Origin: JAEULH01 sp963789785
GTDB taxonomy: Bacteria > Pseudomonadota > Alphaproteobacteria > Rhodospirillales > Defluviicoccaceae
Assembly (NCBI GenBank): GCA_963789785.1
Contig: CAWBNC010000038.1
Span: forward strand, 1 to 64,000
DNA length: 64,000 nucleotides
Reading direction: 5' to 3'
Shown: positions 50,411-58,963 of the stretch, one piece after another
How positions within the stretch are numbered: position 1 is the stretch's first letter
Layout: every line of letters begins with the position of its first letter
Notes under the pieces: model-generated
Seen by the model: only the letters and a program-made list of their open reading frames with translations
Database searches by the model: none
Told to the model about the DNA's origin: nothing
Translations under genes and position numbers: made by a program

Positions 50411-51775
50411 GGCGAAACCGTTCGCGCCGGCACCGATTCGGCCGCAAGGCTCTTCGCGCCGCTGGCGGTGATCCGGACCGACTGCACCGTGCCAATGACC
50501 GTCGCATCGAGCGGCGCATGCACGGCCTGAAGATACGGGCTGCGGCCGACAACCTGCCCGGGCTGGCGGCCGGACCGTTCGAACAGAATCGGCAGCTCAC
50601 GGCCGACGCAGGCGGTATTGAACGCTCCCTGCTGAGCGGTCAAGAGCGCCTGGAGTTGGTCCAGCCGGTCGGTCTTGACGGCGTCATCGAGTTGCACCTC
50701 GACACTGGCCGGGGTTCCGGGCCGCGGGCTGTACTTGAATGAAAAGCTCTGGGCAAAGCCGACCGCCTCGACGAGCCGCAGCGTGGCGGTAAAGTCGGCA
50801 TCGCTCTCGCCGGGGAAGCCGACGATGAAGTCCGATGACAGGGCAATGTCGGGGCGCGCCCGGCGAAGCCGCTCGACCAGGCGCAGGTAGGCATCGGCCG
50901 AATGGCGGCGGTTCATCGCCTTGAGGATACGATCGGAGCCGGACTGCACCGGGAGATGAATGTAGGGCATGAGCGCCGGCACATCGCGATGAGCGGCGAT
51001 CAGCGCCTCGTCCACGTCCGCAGGGTAGGACGTGGTGTAGCGGATGCGGGCAATGCCCTCGATTTCCGCGACCTCCGCAATAAGTCGGGCCAGACCCCAC
51101 TCTCGCCCGTTCGCGCCCTCGCCATGATAACAATTGACGTTCTGCCCGAGCAGCGTGACCTCCCGGACGCCGGCTGCGGCAAATCGCCGGGCTTCGGCGA
51201 CCACCGCGACCGCCGGTCGCGAGTACTCCGCGCCGCGGGTATAGGGGACGACGCAGAAGCTGCAGAACTTATCGCAGCCCTCCTGCACGGTCAGAAACGC
51301 GCTGACTGCCCCAGGACCGGGCAGGCCCTCCGGTAGCTCGTCGAACTTCGGCACGGCCGGGAAATCGGTGGCGACGATTGCCGCCTGCTGGCGATCGCGG
51401 CGGGCGAGCAGCTCCGGCAGGCGCTGGTAGCTCTGCGGCCCGACGACAATGTCGACGACGGGCGCCCTCGCCGCCATTTCCGCCCCTTCCGCCTGGGCGA
51501 CACAGCCGGCGACGACGAACGCCGCCTCGCCGCCGCCGCGGCGCCTTCAGCTGCTTCAGCCGACCAAGCTCGGAATAGACCTTCTCGGCGGCTTTCTCGC
51601 GAATGTGGCAGGTGTTTAGAACGATGACGTCCGCGTCGTCGGGCCGGTCGGTGGTGCGGTAGCCATGTGCGGCCAGCAACTGGGCAAGCCGATCGGAATC
51701 ATAGACGTTCATCTGGCAGCCGTAGGTCTTGATGTACAGCCGCTTCGCCTCGCCGGTGCCGAGCGCGTTTTTCAC
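50407..51775 (-). CDS. miaB: tRNA-2-methylthio-N6-dimethylallyladenosine synthase, frameshifted
   Basis: Radical-SAM methylthiotransferase acting on i6A37 of tRNA; 455 residues after correction. The N-terminal cluster cysteines are in YIKTYGCQMN, VLNTCHIREKA and (corrected) VVAGCVAQAEG. The radical-SAM triad is CDKFCSFC. A TRAM domain ends the protein. The frame breaks at about 51540-51543, where one extra base in GGCGCC separates GRLKQLKA from RGGGEAAFVVAGCV. It lies between fur and phoH. Confidence 0.95.
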
Positions 51776-51819
51776 TTTGCCGGGCTGCTCCGACGCCGCC
51801 GACGTCCGTCGCTGGTCGT

Positions 51820-52252
51820 TTATGCTCCCTCCTTTTCCGGCCGGACCGGAACCCCGAAGAGCTCGAGTCGGTGACCGATCAGCTCATAGCCGTGCCGCTC
51901 GGCGATTTCCCGTTGCAGGGCCTCGATCTCCGGACTGCGGAATTCCATGACCCGTCCCGACTGGATATCGATGAGATGGTCATGATGTTCCTCGGTGGCT
52001 TCCTCATATCGCGAGCGGCCATCGCCGAAGTCGTGACGTTCGAGGATGTTCGCCTCCTCGAACAGCCTGACGGTCCGATAAACGGTGGCAATGCTGATTT
52101 TGGGGTCAAGCTGCACGGCCCGACGATATACCTCTTCGACGTCGGGATGATCGCTCGACTTCCGACAACACCCGGGCGATGGTCCGGCGTTGCCCGGTCA
52201 TCTTCATTCCCTTGTCGACGCACAGTTGCTCGATCCGCGAAAGGTCAGACAT
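51820..52252 (-). CDS. fur: Fur family metalloregulator, frameshifted
   Basis: A 143-residue Fur/Mur-type repressor after correction. MSDLSRIEQLCVDKGMKMTG, QRRTIARVLSEVEDHPDVEE and ISIATVYRTVRLFEEANILERHDFGDGRSRYE form the winged helix. HHDHLIDIQSGRVMEF carries the metal-binding HxHL region. The usual C-terminal CxxC is absent, as in many alphaproteobacterial Fur/Mur proteins, some of which respond to manganese. The frame breaks at about 52153 (one extra base). A strong GGAGGAACG precedes the ATG at 52252. It is the second Fur-superfamily gene in the window; the other is Irr. Confidence 0.9.
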
Positions 52253-52359
52253 CGTTCCTCCCTGTATTACGGCTTCGGGAATCGCGCATGCGGATCACCC
52301 GCGTCAGCCGCCCGCCCGATCTTATACGATTTTCGGTGCGCAACGTCAGTCGCGAAGCG

Positions 52360-52786
52360 TTATCCGCTGACGCCCCGATCGTCATGCCGCCGGGTCGTGC
52401 CGAGTCCGATCTCCTTGGCCAGCCTGCTCCGGTGGCGGGCATAGTTCGGCGCGACCATCGGGTAGTCCGCGGGAAGACCCCAACGTTCGCGGTAGTCGTC
52501 GGGTGTGAGGTTGTAAGCGGTCTTCAAATGCCGCTTCAGCATTTTCAGCTTCTTGCCGTCTTCCAGACAAACGATATAAGTCCGGAAAGACGGACTTTTT
52601 TACCGGCACGGCCGGCTTTGGCTTTTCCGGCATCGCCTGGTTGGTGCCGACTGTCAGCAAGGTCTTGTATATGTCCTGAATCAGGCCCGGCAGGTCGGCG
52701 ATCGCAACCCGATTGTTACCGACATGCGCCGCAACGATCTCCGTCGTCATTTCCAGCATCTCAGTAAAGTTCTGTTTGTCAGTCAT
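52360..52786 (-). CDS. MucR/Ros-family transcriptional regulator, frameshifted
   Basis: A 141-residue regulator after correction. MTDKQNFTEMLEMTTEIVAA and the helical N-terminal region are family typical. The DNA-binding part reads DYIVCLEDGKKLKMLKRHLK then TAYNLTPDDYRERWGLPADY. Compared with the Ros zinc finger (C-x2-C-x9-H-x3-5-H), the second Cys is Asp and the last His is missing, so zinc binding is doubtful; variants of this kind occur in the family. The frame breaks at 52578-52579 (one extra T). MucR proteins often act as global, H-NS-like AT-rich-DNA binders. It is divergent from tusA. Confidence 0.88.
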
Positions 52787-52860
52787 CCGCTGTTCTTCCC
52801 TACTTGTCGGCTTATGCCTCACCATATAGAAAATGGCGCACAAAGAAGCAAGGTTGAAGC

Positions 52861-53160
52861 ATGGAGACTAAAGATAACGCCGCGGACGATGGCGGGCCCG
52901 ATTTTTTCATCGACATTACCGCAGACGTTTGTCCGATCACTTTTGTCCGAACCAAGCTGCTCGTCGAACGGATGGAGAGCGGTCAAACCGCTGAAATACG
53001 CCTGCGCGGCGCCGAACCGCTGGCGAATATTCCGCGCGCCCTCGCCATCCAGGGTCATGTCGTCATGGCCCTCGAAGCGGAAACGCCAAGCGGGGCGCAG
53101 TGTCCAAGCAAACCCGCGGGGCCGCACGATCCGCATCGGCTGCGCCTGCGCAAAGCGTGA
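52861..53160 (+). CDS. TusA/SirA-like sulfurtransferase
   Basis: A 99-residue TusA-fold protein with the family motif DVCPITFVRTKLLVERM, containing the single persulfide-carrying cysteine and the CP dipeptide. IPRALAIQGHVVMALE covers the second half. A non-conserved tail (PSGAQCPSKPAGPHDPHRLRL) follows. It likely takes part in sulfur relay, for example tRNA thiolation or cofactor assembly. The start ATG at 52861 lies 74 bp from the divergent mucR start. Confidence 0.85.
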   Translation: METKDNAADDGGPDFFIDITADVCPITFVRTKLLVERMESGQTAEIRLRGAEPLANIPRALAIQGHVVMALEAETPSGAQCPSKPAGPHDPHRLRLRKA

Positions 53161-53178
53161 GCAGCGCGCTTCTTGCGT

Positions 53179-53685
53179 TCAGCGATGATCGCGAGCGAGG
53201 ATCAAAGCGTCAACGCAGGCCTGCCGGGGCCCCACGTAGTAGCCGCGCCGCCGGCCGACCGCGACGAAGCCCGTGGCGGTGTAAAACGCGCGCGCGGCCA
53301 CGTTGTCCGCGGCGACTTCCAGCACCAGTCGCAGCCCGCTGCGCTCGCCCGCGTGCCGAACGATTGCCGCGAGGAGAGCAGCCCCCACGCCCCGGCGCCG
53401 TCGGGCGGGGATGACGCCAAGCGCCAGCACCTCGCCCTCATCGCAGACCAGGCGGCAGAGCGCGAAGCCGGCAGGTTCATCGGCAACAATTGCCACGATT
53501 GCGAACGCGCCGGGCATTTCGATCAGCGCGAGGATCGCCTCATCGCCCCAGGCCTCGGCGAAGCACTGCCGGTGGAGCGCGGCGAGCACGGGCGCATAGG
53601 CGTGGGCAATCGGTGCATCGACGATGGCGGTGCGGACGCCGCAAGCGGCGCGGGCCGATGGCGGGGCAACCTGGTTTTCGCTCAT
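53179..53685 (-). CDS. rimI: GNAT acetyltransferase, RimI-like
   Basis: A 168-residue GCN5-fold acetyltransferase, probably acetylating the N-terminal alanine of ribosomal protein S18 or other proteins. The acetyl-CoA loop is VIPARRRRGVGAALLAAI, and LEVAADNVAARAFYTATGFVAVGRRRGYY is the RimI C-terminal signature. The start at 53685 (MSENQVAPPSARAACG) overlaps the tsaB stop by 4 bp. tsaB-rimI pairing is common. Confidence 0.9.
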   Translation of the reverse strand: MSENQVAPPSARAACGVRTAIVDAPIAHAYAPVLAALHRQCFAEAWGDEAILALIEMPGAFAIVAIVADEPAGFALCRLVCDEGEVLALGVIPARRRRGVGAALLAAIVRHAGERSGLRLVLEVAADNVAARAFYTATGFVAVGRRRGYYVGPRQACVDALILARDHR

Positions 53686-54371
53686 GGCGCGGGCGTTCCG
53701 CCTCCGGTCTCCGGCGCGCGGAAGTAGACCGGGTCGGGGGGTTGCACCGGCCGCTCGCCGGCCCGCCACCGGCGCAGGGCCACGCGCGCGACGGCAGCGG
53801 CGCGCGGACAGCTCTCCGTCACCACCGGTCGCGCTCCGCCGCCGTTGCGGCCCAGCGCGTCGCCGACATTGCCCGCCGCCGTTCCCACGATCAGCCCGAC
53901 CGAGTCGGCGACGCCGACAGCCACACGATCGGGCGAAGCGACTACGGCGGGTATTGGCGCACCATCGGGCGGGCGAAAGGCCTGGGCGAACACCTCGCGC
54001 CGTCGGCTGTCGAGGACGACGAGAACCGCCTTACCGCCTTCCCAGGCGCGTTCCGCAGCAGCGCGTTCGACTTCGAGTATCGTCTCGAAGCTGGTAACGC
54101 CGAGGCAGGGTTTGGCGGTCGCAAGGGCGATTCCCCGGGCCGCCGCGAGGCCGACGCGCAGGCCCGTGAAGGCACCGGGTCCGGTCGCGACGGCAACCAG
54201 ATCGAGCGCGGCAAAGGTGACACCGGCCTCCGCCAGAACCGCCTCGATCAGTCCCATTATTCGTTCCGCGTGGCCCCGGACCATGGCCTCGAACCGCTCG
54301 GCCGTGCCATTGTCGCTCAACAGTGCTGCCGAGCATGCCGCCGCCGTGGTTTCAATGGCGAGAATGTTCAT
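53682..54371 (-). CDS. tsaB: TsaB, tRNA t6A37 synthesis accessory protein
   Basis: A 229-residue ASKHA-fold partner of TsaD/TsaE in threonylcarbamoyladenosine formation at A37. MNILAIETTAAACSAALLS, MVRGHAERIMGLIEAVL, AVATGPGAFTGLRVGLAAARGI and VLDSRRREVFAQAF are family hallmarks. The start ATG at 54371 is unambiguous. It is translationally coupled to rimI and divergent from the VanX-like gene. Confidence 0.94.
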   Translation of the reverse strand: MNILAIETTAAACSAALLSDNGTAERFEAMVRGHAERIMGLIEAVLAEAGVTFAALDLVAVATGPGAFTGLRVGLAAARGIALATAKPCLGVTSFETILEVERAAAERAWEGGKAVLVVLDSRRREVFAQAFRPPDGAPIPAVVASPDRVAVGVADSVGLIVGTAAGNVGDALGRNGGGARPVVTESCPRAAAVARVALRRWRAGERPVQPPDPVYFRAPETGGGTPAP

Positions 54372-54448
54372 GAGTGGGCTTAATCGAACTTCAATCGCGT
54401 AGCCGGCACTCTGGCCGATGACGCACGGACGGTGGACTTACAAACATC

Positions 54449-55009
54449 ATGAGCCTGGTCGAGATAACCGAAAGCAACTTCTCCGTCGAGTTGGAGCTTG
54501 CCTATGCCAGCGCGAATAATTTTACCGGCGCTGCGATCTACGCCCACGCCGACTGCTACCTGCACGCCGACACTGCTGCCCTGCTCGCGCAAGCCGTCGC
54601 CCTCGCCGCTCCGCTCGGCCTGCGGCTGAGACTCCTCGACGCCTTCCGCCCGGCCGAAGCGCAATGGCGCCTGTGGAATCACCTTCCCGATCCCGCCTAC
54701 ATCGCCGATCCGGTTCGCGGCTCGCCGCACAGCATGGGCGCGGCTGTCGACCTTACGCTGGTCGACGTCGCAACCGGCGCCGCTCTCGAAATGGGAACCG
54801 GCTTCGACGACATGCGCCCGCTCTCGTGGCACGCCAGCACCGCCGTTTCGCCGACGGCCCAGCGCAACCGCGCCCTGCTTCTCGGCATCATGACGGCGGC
54901 CGGGTTCGACTTCTATCGCAACGAGTGGTGGCATTATCAGCTATTCAGCCCGCGGGGCCGCTATCCAGTCCTCAGCGAGAGCGTCCTCGCCCGCCCAATG
55001 ATGGGTTAG
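54449..55009 (+). CDS. D-alanyl-D-alanine dipeptidase, VanX/DdpX family
   Basis: A 186-residue zinc dipeptidase that splits D-Ala-D-Ala. The metal motif SxHxxGxAxD is SPHSMGAAVDLTLVD, the second half of the site is EWWHYQLF, and RLLDAFRPAEAQWRLW contains the conserved arginine. There is no signal peptide, so it is cytosolic. In Gram-negative bacteria such enzymes recycle D-alanine from cell-wall turnover, so vancomycin resistance is not implied. It stands alone, divergent from tsaB. Confidence 0.9.
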   Translation: MSLVEITESNFSVELELAYASANNFTGAAIYAHADCYLHADTAALLAQAVALAAPLGLRLRLLDAFRPAEAQWRLWNHLPDPAYIADPVRGSPHSMGAAVDLTLVDVATGAALEMGTGFDDMRPLSWHASTAVSPTAQRNRALLLGIMTAAGFDFYRNEWWHYQLFSPRGRYPVLSESVLARPMMG

Positions 55010-55068
55010 GACGGATCGCGTCCTGTCTCTGGCGAGAAATCGAGGTGAAGGGGATATGTTCCGATCAC

Positions 55069-55656
55069 CTACACGACCGAGCAGGCGTCGTCGAACTCAA
55101 GGCGGGGGCCGCGCGGATGCAGCGAATCGGGATCGCCATAACCGACATTGCAGAGAAAGTTCGACCGGATGGACGTGCCGGCGAAAAAATCCGCATCCAC
55201 CATGGCGTTGTCGAACCCTGACATCGGGCCGCAGTCAAGCCCCAGCGCCCGCGCCGCAAGGATGAAATAGGCGCCCTGCAGCGAGCCGTTGCGGAAGGCC
55301 GTCGTTTCAATCAAATGCTCGTTGCCGACGAACCACGACCGCGCATCGGTGTGGGGAAACAGGACCGGCAACCGGTCGTGGAATCTCATATCGTAACCGA
55401 CGATCGCGGTCGCCGGCGCGCTCATCGTCTGATCGACGTTTCCGGCGATCAGAGCCGTCTTCAGCCGCACCTTGGCTTCGGCGGAAATCACGAAGACGAT
55501 CCGCGCCGGCGAGGAATTGGCGCTGGTCGGCCCCAGCCTCGCGAGGTTCCAGACCTCGCGCAGGAGATCGGTTGAAACAGGCCGCTGCTGCCAGGCGGAA
55601 TAGGTCCGGCCGGCGCGGAAAATGCGCCCGAGGGTCGGGTCGTCGGCGTCGCTCAA
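55069..55656 (-). CDS. Nitroreductase family protein, RutE/HadB-like
   Basis: A 195-residue FMN/NADPH-dependent nitroreductase-fold protein. The pattern LARLGPTSANSSPARIVFV, the HTDARSWFVGNEHLIETTAFRNGSLQGAYFILAARALGL-like region and GPMSGFDNAMVDADFF identify the malonic-semialdehyde-reductase group (RutE/YdfG-like). No rut operon is nearby, so the natural substrate is open. It overlaps nfu by 4 bp. Confidence 0.88.
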   Translation of the reverse strand: MSDADDPTLGRIFRAGRTYSAWQQRPVSTDLLREVWNLARLGPTSANSSPARIVFVISAEAKVRLKTALIAGNVDQTMSAPATAIVGYDMRFHDRLPVLFPHTDARSWFVGNEHLIETTAFRNGSLQGAYFILAARALGLDCGPMSGFDNAMVDADFFAGTSIRSNFLCNVGYGDPDSLHPRGPRLEFDDACSVV

Positions 55657-56201
55657 TCGACGGGCCGCACCTCGAGAACCTCAGGCACGTAATATCGCAG
55701 CATGTTCTCGATCCCGTGCTTGAGCGTCGCCGTCGAGCTGGGACAACCCGAGCAAGAGCCCTGCATATGCAGGTAAACGACGCCATCCTCGAAGCCACGG
55801 AAGATGATATCGCCTCCGTCCTGCGCGACCGCGGGACGCACGCGGGTGTCAATCAGCTCCTTGATCTGGGCGGACAGCTCATCATCGTCACCATCGCCGT
55901 CAGCGGCGCCCGCTGTCTCGACCATGACCGCCTCGCCCGAGGTGAAGTGCTCCATGATGGCGCTGAGGATCAGCGGCTTCATGACCTGCCAGTCGCGATC
56001 GGGCATTTTGGTCACGGTGACGAAGTCGTTGCCGAGAAAGACGCCGGCGACGCCATCGAGCGCGAACAGACGCAGCGCCAGCGGAGAGCCGGCCGCCTCT
56101 TCCGGCCCAGTAAAATTGGCCGTTCCCGTTTCCACCACTGTCCGACCGGGCAGGAACTTCATGGTTGCCGGGTTCGGCGTGGCTTCGGTTTGAATGAACA
56201 T
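55653..56201 (-). CDS. Nfu-type Fe-S cluster carrier protein
   Basis: A 182-residue NifU-like scaffold/carrier. The N-terminal Nfu domain begins MFIQTEATPNPATMKFLPGR, and the C-terminal NifU domain holds VRPAVAQDGGDIIFRGFEDGVVYLHMQGSCSGCPSS-like sequence with the cluster-binding CSGC. It delivers 4Fe-4S clusters to target enzymes such as MiaB or aconitase. Start and length are standard for alphaproteobacteria. Confidence 0.94.
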   Translation of the reverse strand: MFIQTEATPNPATMKFLPGRTVVETGTANFTGPEEAAGSPLALRLFALDGVAGVFLGNDFVTVTKMPDRDWQVMKPLILSAIMEHFTSGEAVMVETAGAADGDGDDDELSAQIKELIDTRVRPAVAQDGGDIIFRGFEDGVVYLHMQGSCSGCPSSTATLKHGIENMLRYYVPEVLEVRPVD

Positions 56202-56271
56202 GATGGTGCGCGCTCCAGAAGTGCGACGTTTCCGCCTACCCTTCGCAACATGGGCGGGCGGATTTTCCTAA

Positions 56272-57285
56272 TCAACCCTGTCGCGGATCCCGCCCGAGGA
56301 ACCCGACGGCGGCATAAACCTCACGCATGACCGGATCGGCAAGCGCCTGCGCCCGCTCGGCGCCATCGCGCAGGGTCGCGTCGAGGAAATCGGGGTCGGC
56401 CTGCAGCCGCTGCATCTCCGCACCGATGCCGCCGAGGCTGGCGACGGCAAGGTCGCACAGTTCGGCCTTGAAGCTGGCGAACGTCTGCCCGGCGAACTGG
56501 GCGCAGACGGCCTCGACATCGCGGTCGGCCAGCGCGGCATAGATCCCGAGCAGGTTCGCAGCCTCCGGCCGCCTCGCCAGCCCATCCGTCGTCGGCGGCA
56601 GGACCTCCGCGTCGGTCTTGGCCTTGCGGATCTTAAGCGCGATGGCGTCGGCGTCGTCGGCGAGGTTGATCCGCGAGTAGTCGGAAGCGTCCGACTTACT
56701 CATCTTTTTCGTCCCGTCGCGGAGCGACATGACGCGGGTCGCCGGGCCGAAGATCAGCGGTTCGACGATCGGAAAGAGGGCGACGCCATAGTCGTTGTTA
56801 AACTTCTGGGCGATATCGCGGGCGAGCTCGAGGTGCTGCTTCTGGTCCTCGCCGACCGGCACGTGCGTCGCCTTGTAGGCGAGGATGTCGGCGGCCATGA
56901 GGTTCGGGTAGGCGAACAGGCCTACGGACGCGTTTTCCCGGTGCTTTCCCGCCTTTTCCTTGAACTGGGTCATCCGGTTAAGCCAGCCCAGCCGGGCGAC
57001 GCAGTTAAAGATCCAGGCCAATTGGGCGTGCGCCGCGACGTGGCTTTGGACAAACACCGCGCTGCTCTGCGGGTTGACGCCGGCCGCGATCATGGCCGCG
57101 GCCGCGGTCCGGGTGTTGTCCCGCAACGCGGCTGGATCCTGCCAGACCGTGATCGCGTGCATATCGACGACGCAATAAAGGCACTCGAATTCGCCCTGGA
57201 GCCGAACCCAGTTGCGCAGGGCGCCGAGGTAGTTGCCGAGGTGCAGGTTGCCCGTCGGCTGGATGCCGGAGAAGATGCGGTTCAT
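56272..57285 (-). CDS. trpS: Tryptophanyl-tRNA synthetase
   Basis: Class I synthetase of 337 residues. The HIGH-like motif is IFSGIQPTGNLHLGNYLGAL and the KMSKS loop is GTKKMSKSDASDYSRINL. The active-site region PVGEDQKQHLELARDIAQKFN is conserved. It lies 63 bp downstream of murJ; no T-box or leader peptide was recognised. Confidence 0.97.
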   Translation of the reverse strand: MNRIFSGIQPTGNLHLGNYLGALRNWVRLQGEFECLYCVVDMHAITVWQDPAALRDNTRTAAAAMIAAGVNPQSSAVFVQSHVAAHAQLAWIFNCVARLGWLNRMTQFKEKAGKHRENASVGLFAYPNLMAADILAYKATHVPVGEDQKQHLELARDIAQKFNNDYGVALFPIVEPLIFGPATRVMSLRDGTKKMSKSDASDYSRINLADDADAIALKIRKAKTDAEVLPPTTDGLARRPEAANLLGIYAALADRDVEAVCAQFAGQTFASFKAELCDLAVASLGGIGAEMQRLQADPDFLDATLRDGAERAQALADPVMREVYAAVGFLGRDPRQG

Positions 57286-57348
57286 GATTGGCTTTGCCGG
57301 ATCGCGAGGGTCTTGGCCGAGGGTTATGGACTTAAGCGTCGGAACCGG

Positions 57349-58920
57349 TCAAGCCGCGTCGGATCCCTTCATGTCACGTCCCCTGATGAAGCCGCGCAGG
57401 TCCTGTACGCCGGCCGCGCCGAGCAACTGTGACGCGAGGGCATACGTGACGAGCCCGGCGCCGACGAGGATCGCCAGCGCGCCGATGCGGTGCGCCTGGT
57501 GGCCGGCGAGCCATGGAGCCAGCACCACAAGATGAAGCGCCGCGCAAACCCCGCCCATGATGGCGGCTGCCGCGACCATCCGCGGCAACCGCCGGCGGAG
57601 CCGTTCGTCGATGCGCAGGTGCCCGCGCTGCCAGAGGACGGCGGCCAAGGCGATCGCGTTGATCCAGGAGGCGATCGCGGTCGAAGCGGCGATCCCGACG
57701 AAGGAGAACGGCCACATCAGGATCAGGTTCAGGCCGACGTTGATGACGGCCGAGGCGGCGGCGACCTTGACCGGCGTGCGCGTGTCTTCCCGGGCGAAGA
57801 AACCCGGCGCCAGCGCCTTGATGAGGACGTAGGCCGGCAGGCCGAAGGCATACGCCGCCAGCGCCGTGGCCGTGGCCTCGGCCTCGGCCGGACCGAAGGC
57901 GCCGCGCTCGAACAATACCGACATGACCGGCGCCGCCAGCACGACCAGCGCAACGGCCGCCGGCAGGGTCAGCAGCAGGGTGAACTCCAGCGCCCGGTTC
58001 TGGCTGTGCATCGCCGCGGGCCCGTGGCCGGCGCGCAACTGCCGCGACAGCAGCGGCAGGAGCGCGGTGCCGACCGCGATGCCGACGATCCCGAGGGGGA
58101 GCTGGTTCACCCGGTCGGCGTAGAAGAGATAGGAGACCGAGCCGGCCGGCAGCCACGAGGCCAGAGCGGTGTTGATGGTGAGATTGACCTGATAGATGCC
58201 GGCGCCCAACGCCACCGGCAGCGCCCGACGGACCAGGAGTCGGACCTCCGGTGTCAGTCGCGGCCGAGGCAGGCGCAGCCACAGGCCGGCGCGGCCGCAA
58301 AAGTAGAACAGCCAGAGGAACTGAAGAACGCCAGCGGCGGCAACGCCCCAGGCCAACGCGTGCCCCGGCGTCGGCGTCCATGGCGCGAGTACCAAGGCCG
58401 CCGCAATCATCGCCACGTTCAGCAGGATCGGGGTTGCCGCAGCGGCGGCGAAACGCCCGAGCGAGTTCAGGACCCCCGCCATCAGCGAGACGAGAGAGAT
58501 GAACAGAAGATAGGGAAAATTGATCCGAGCGAATTGGATGGCGAGGTCGATCTGCTCCGGTGCGTCGCCGAAGCCCGGAGCGATCAGGTAGATCAGAACC
58601 GGCATGGCGATCTCGAAGACGACGAGGAACACGAGCAGCGCGCTCAGCAGCACGCTGAGGGCCTGCTCGGCGAACGCGGCGGCCTTGGCTTCGCCCTCGG
58701 CCTCGACGGACCGGGCGAACAGGGGCACGAATGCGGCCGAGAATGCGCCTTCGGCAAACAGTGCTCGGAACAGGTTGGGCAGGCGGAAGGCAACGAAGAA
58801 GGCGTCCGCCACCGGGCCGGCGCCGAGCACCGCGGCAATCAGCATGTCGCGAATGAAGCCGAGCACGCGGCTGACCATGGTCAGCGCGCCGATGGTGACA
58901 ATCGAGCGGAGGAGCGCCAT
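57349..58920 (-). CDS. murJ: Lipid II flippase MurJ
   Basis: A 523-residue polytopic MOP-family exporter (about 14 membrane helices) that moves lipid II across the inner membrane. SIVTIGALTMVSRVLGFIRD, DAFFVAFRLPNLFRALFAEG (the arginine-rich N-terminal signature), FPYLLFISLVSLMAGVLNS and RVNQLPLGIVGIAVGTALLP are characteristic. Start ATG at 58920. It lies 43 bp after glnD and before trpS. Confidence 0.96.
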   Translation of the reverse strand: MALLRSIVTIGALTMVSRVLGFIRDMLIAAVLGAGPVADAFFVAFRLPNLFRALFAEGAFSAAFVPLFARSVEAEGEAKAAAFAEQALSVLLSALLVFLVVFEIAMPVLIYLIAPGFGDAPEQIDLAIQFARINFPYLLFISLVSLMAGVLNSLGRFAAAAATPILLNVAMIAAALVLAPWTPTPGHALAWGVAAAGVLQFLWLFYFCGRAGLWLRLPRPRLTPEVRLLVRRALPVALGAGIYQVNLTINTALASWLPAGSVSYLFYADRVNQLPLGIVGIAVGTALLPLLSRQLRAGHGPAAMHSQNRALEFTLLLTLPAAVALVVLAAPVMSVLFERGAFGPAEAEATATALAAYAFGLPAYVLIKALAPGFFAREDTRTPVKVAAASAVINVGLNLILMWPFSFVGIAASTAIASWINAIALAAVLWQRGHLRIDERLRRRLPRMVAAAAIMGGVCAALHLVVLAPWLAGHQAHRIGALAILVGAGLVTYALASQLLGAAGVQDLRGFIRGRDMKGSDAA

Positions 58921-58963
58921 GCGGCCTGTCTAGCTGTTTCTACCGGGTGCCGGAAGGCTCGCT

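Noticed and set aside
54449..55009. Vancomycin resistance by VanX-like dipeptidase
   Set aside because: There are no vanH, vanA or regulator genes nearby, and Gram-negative VanX-like enzymes commonly serve cell-wall turnover.
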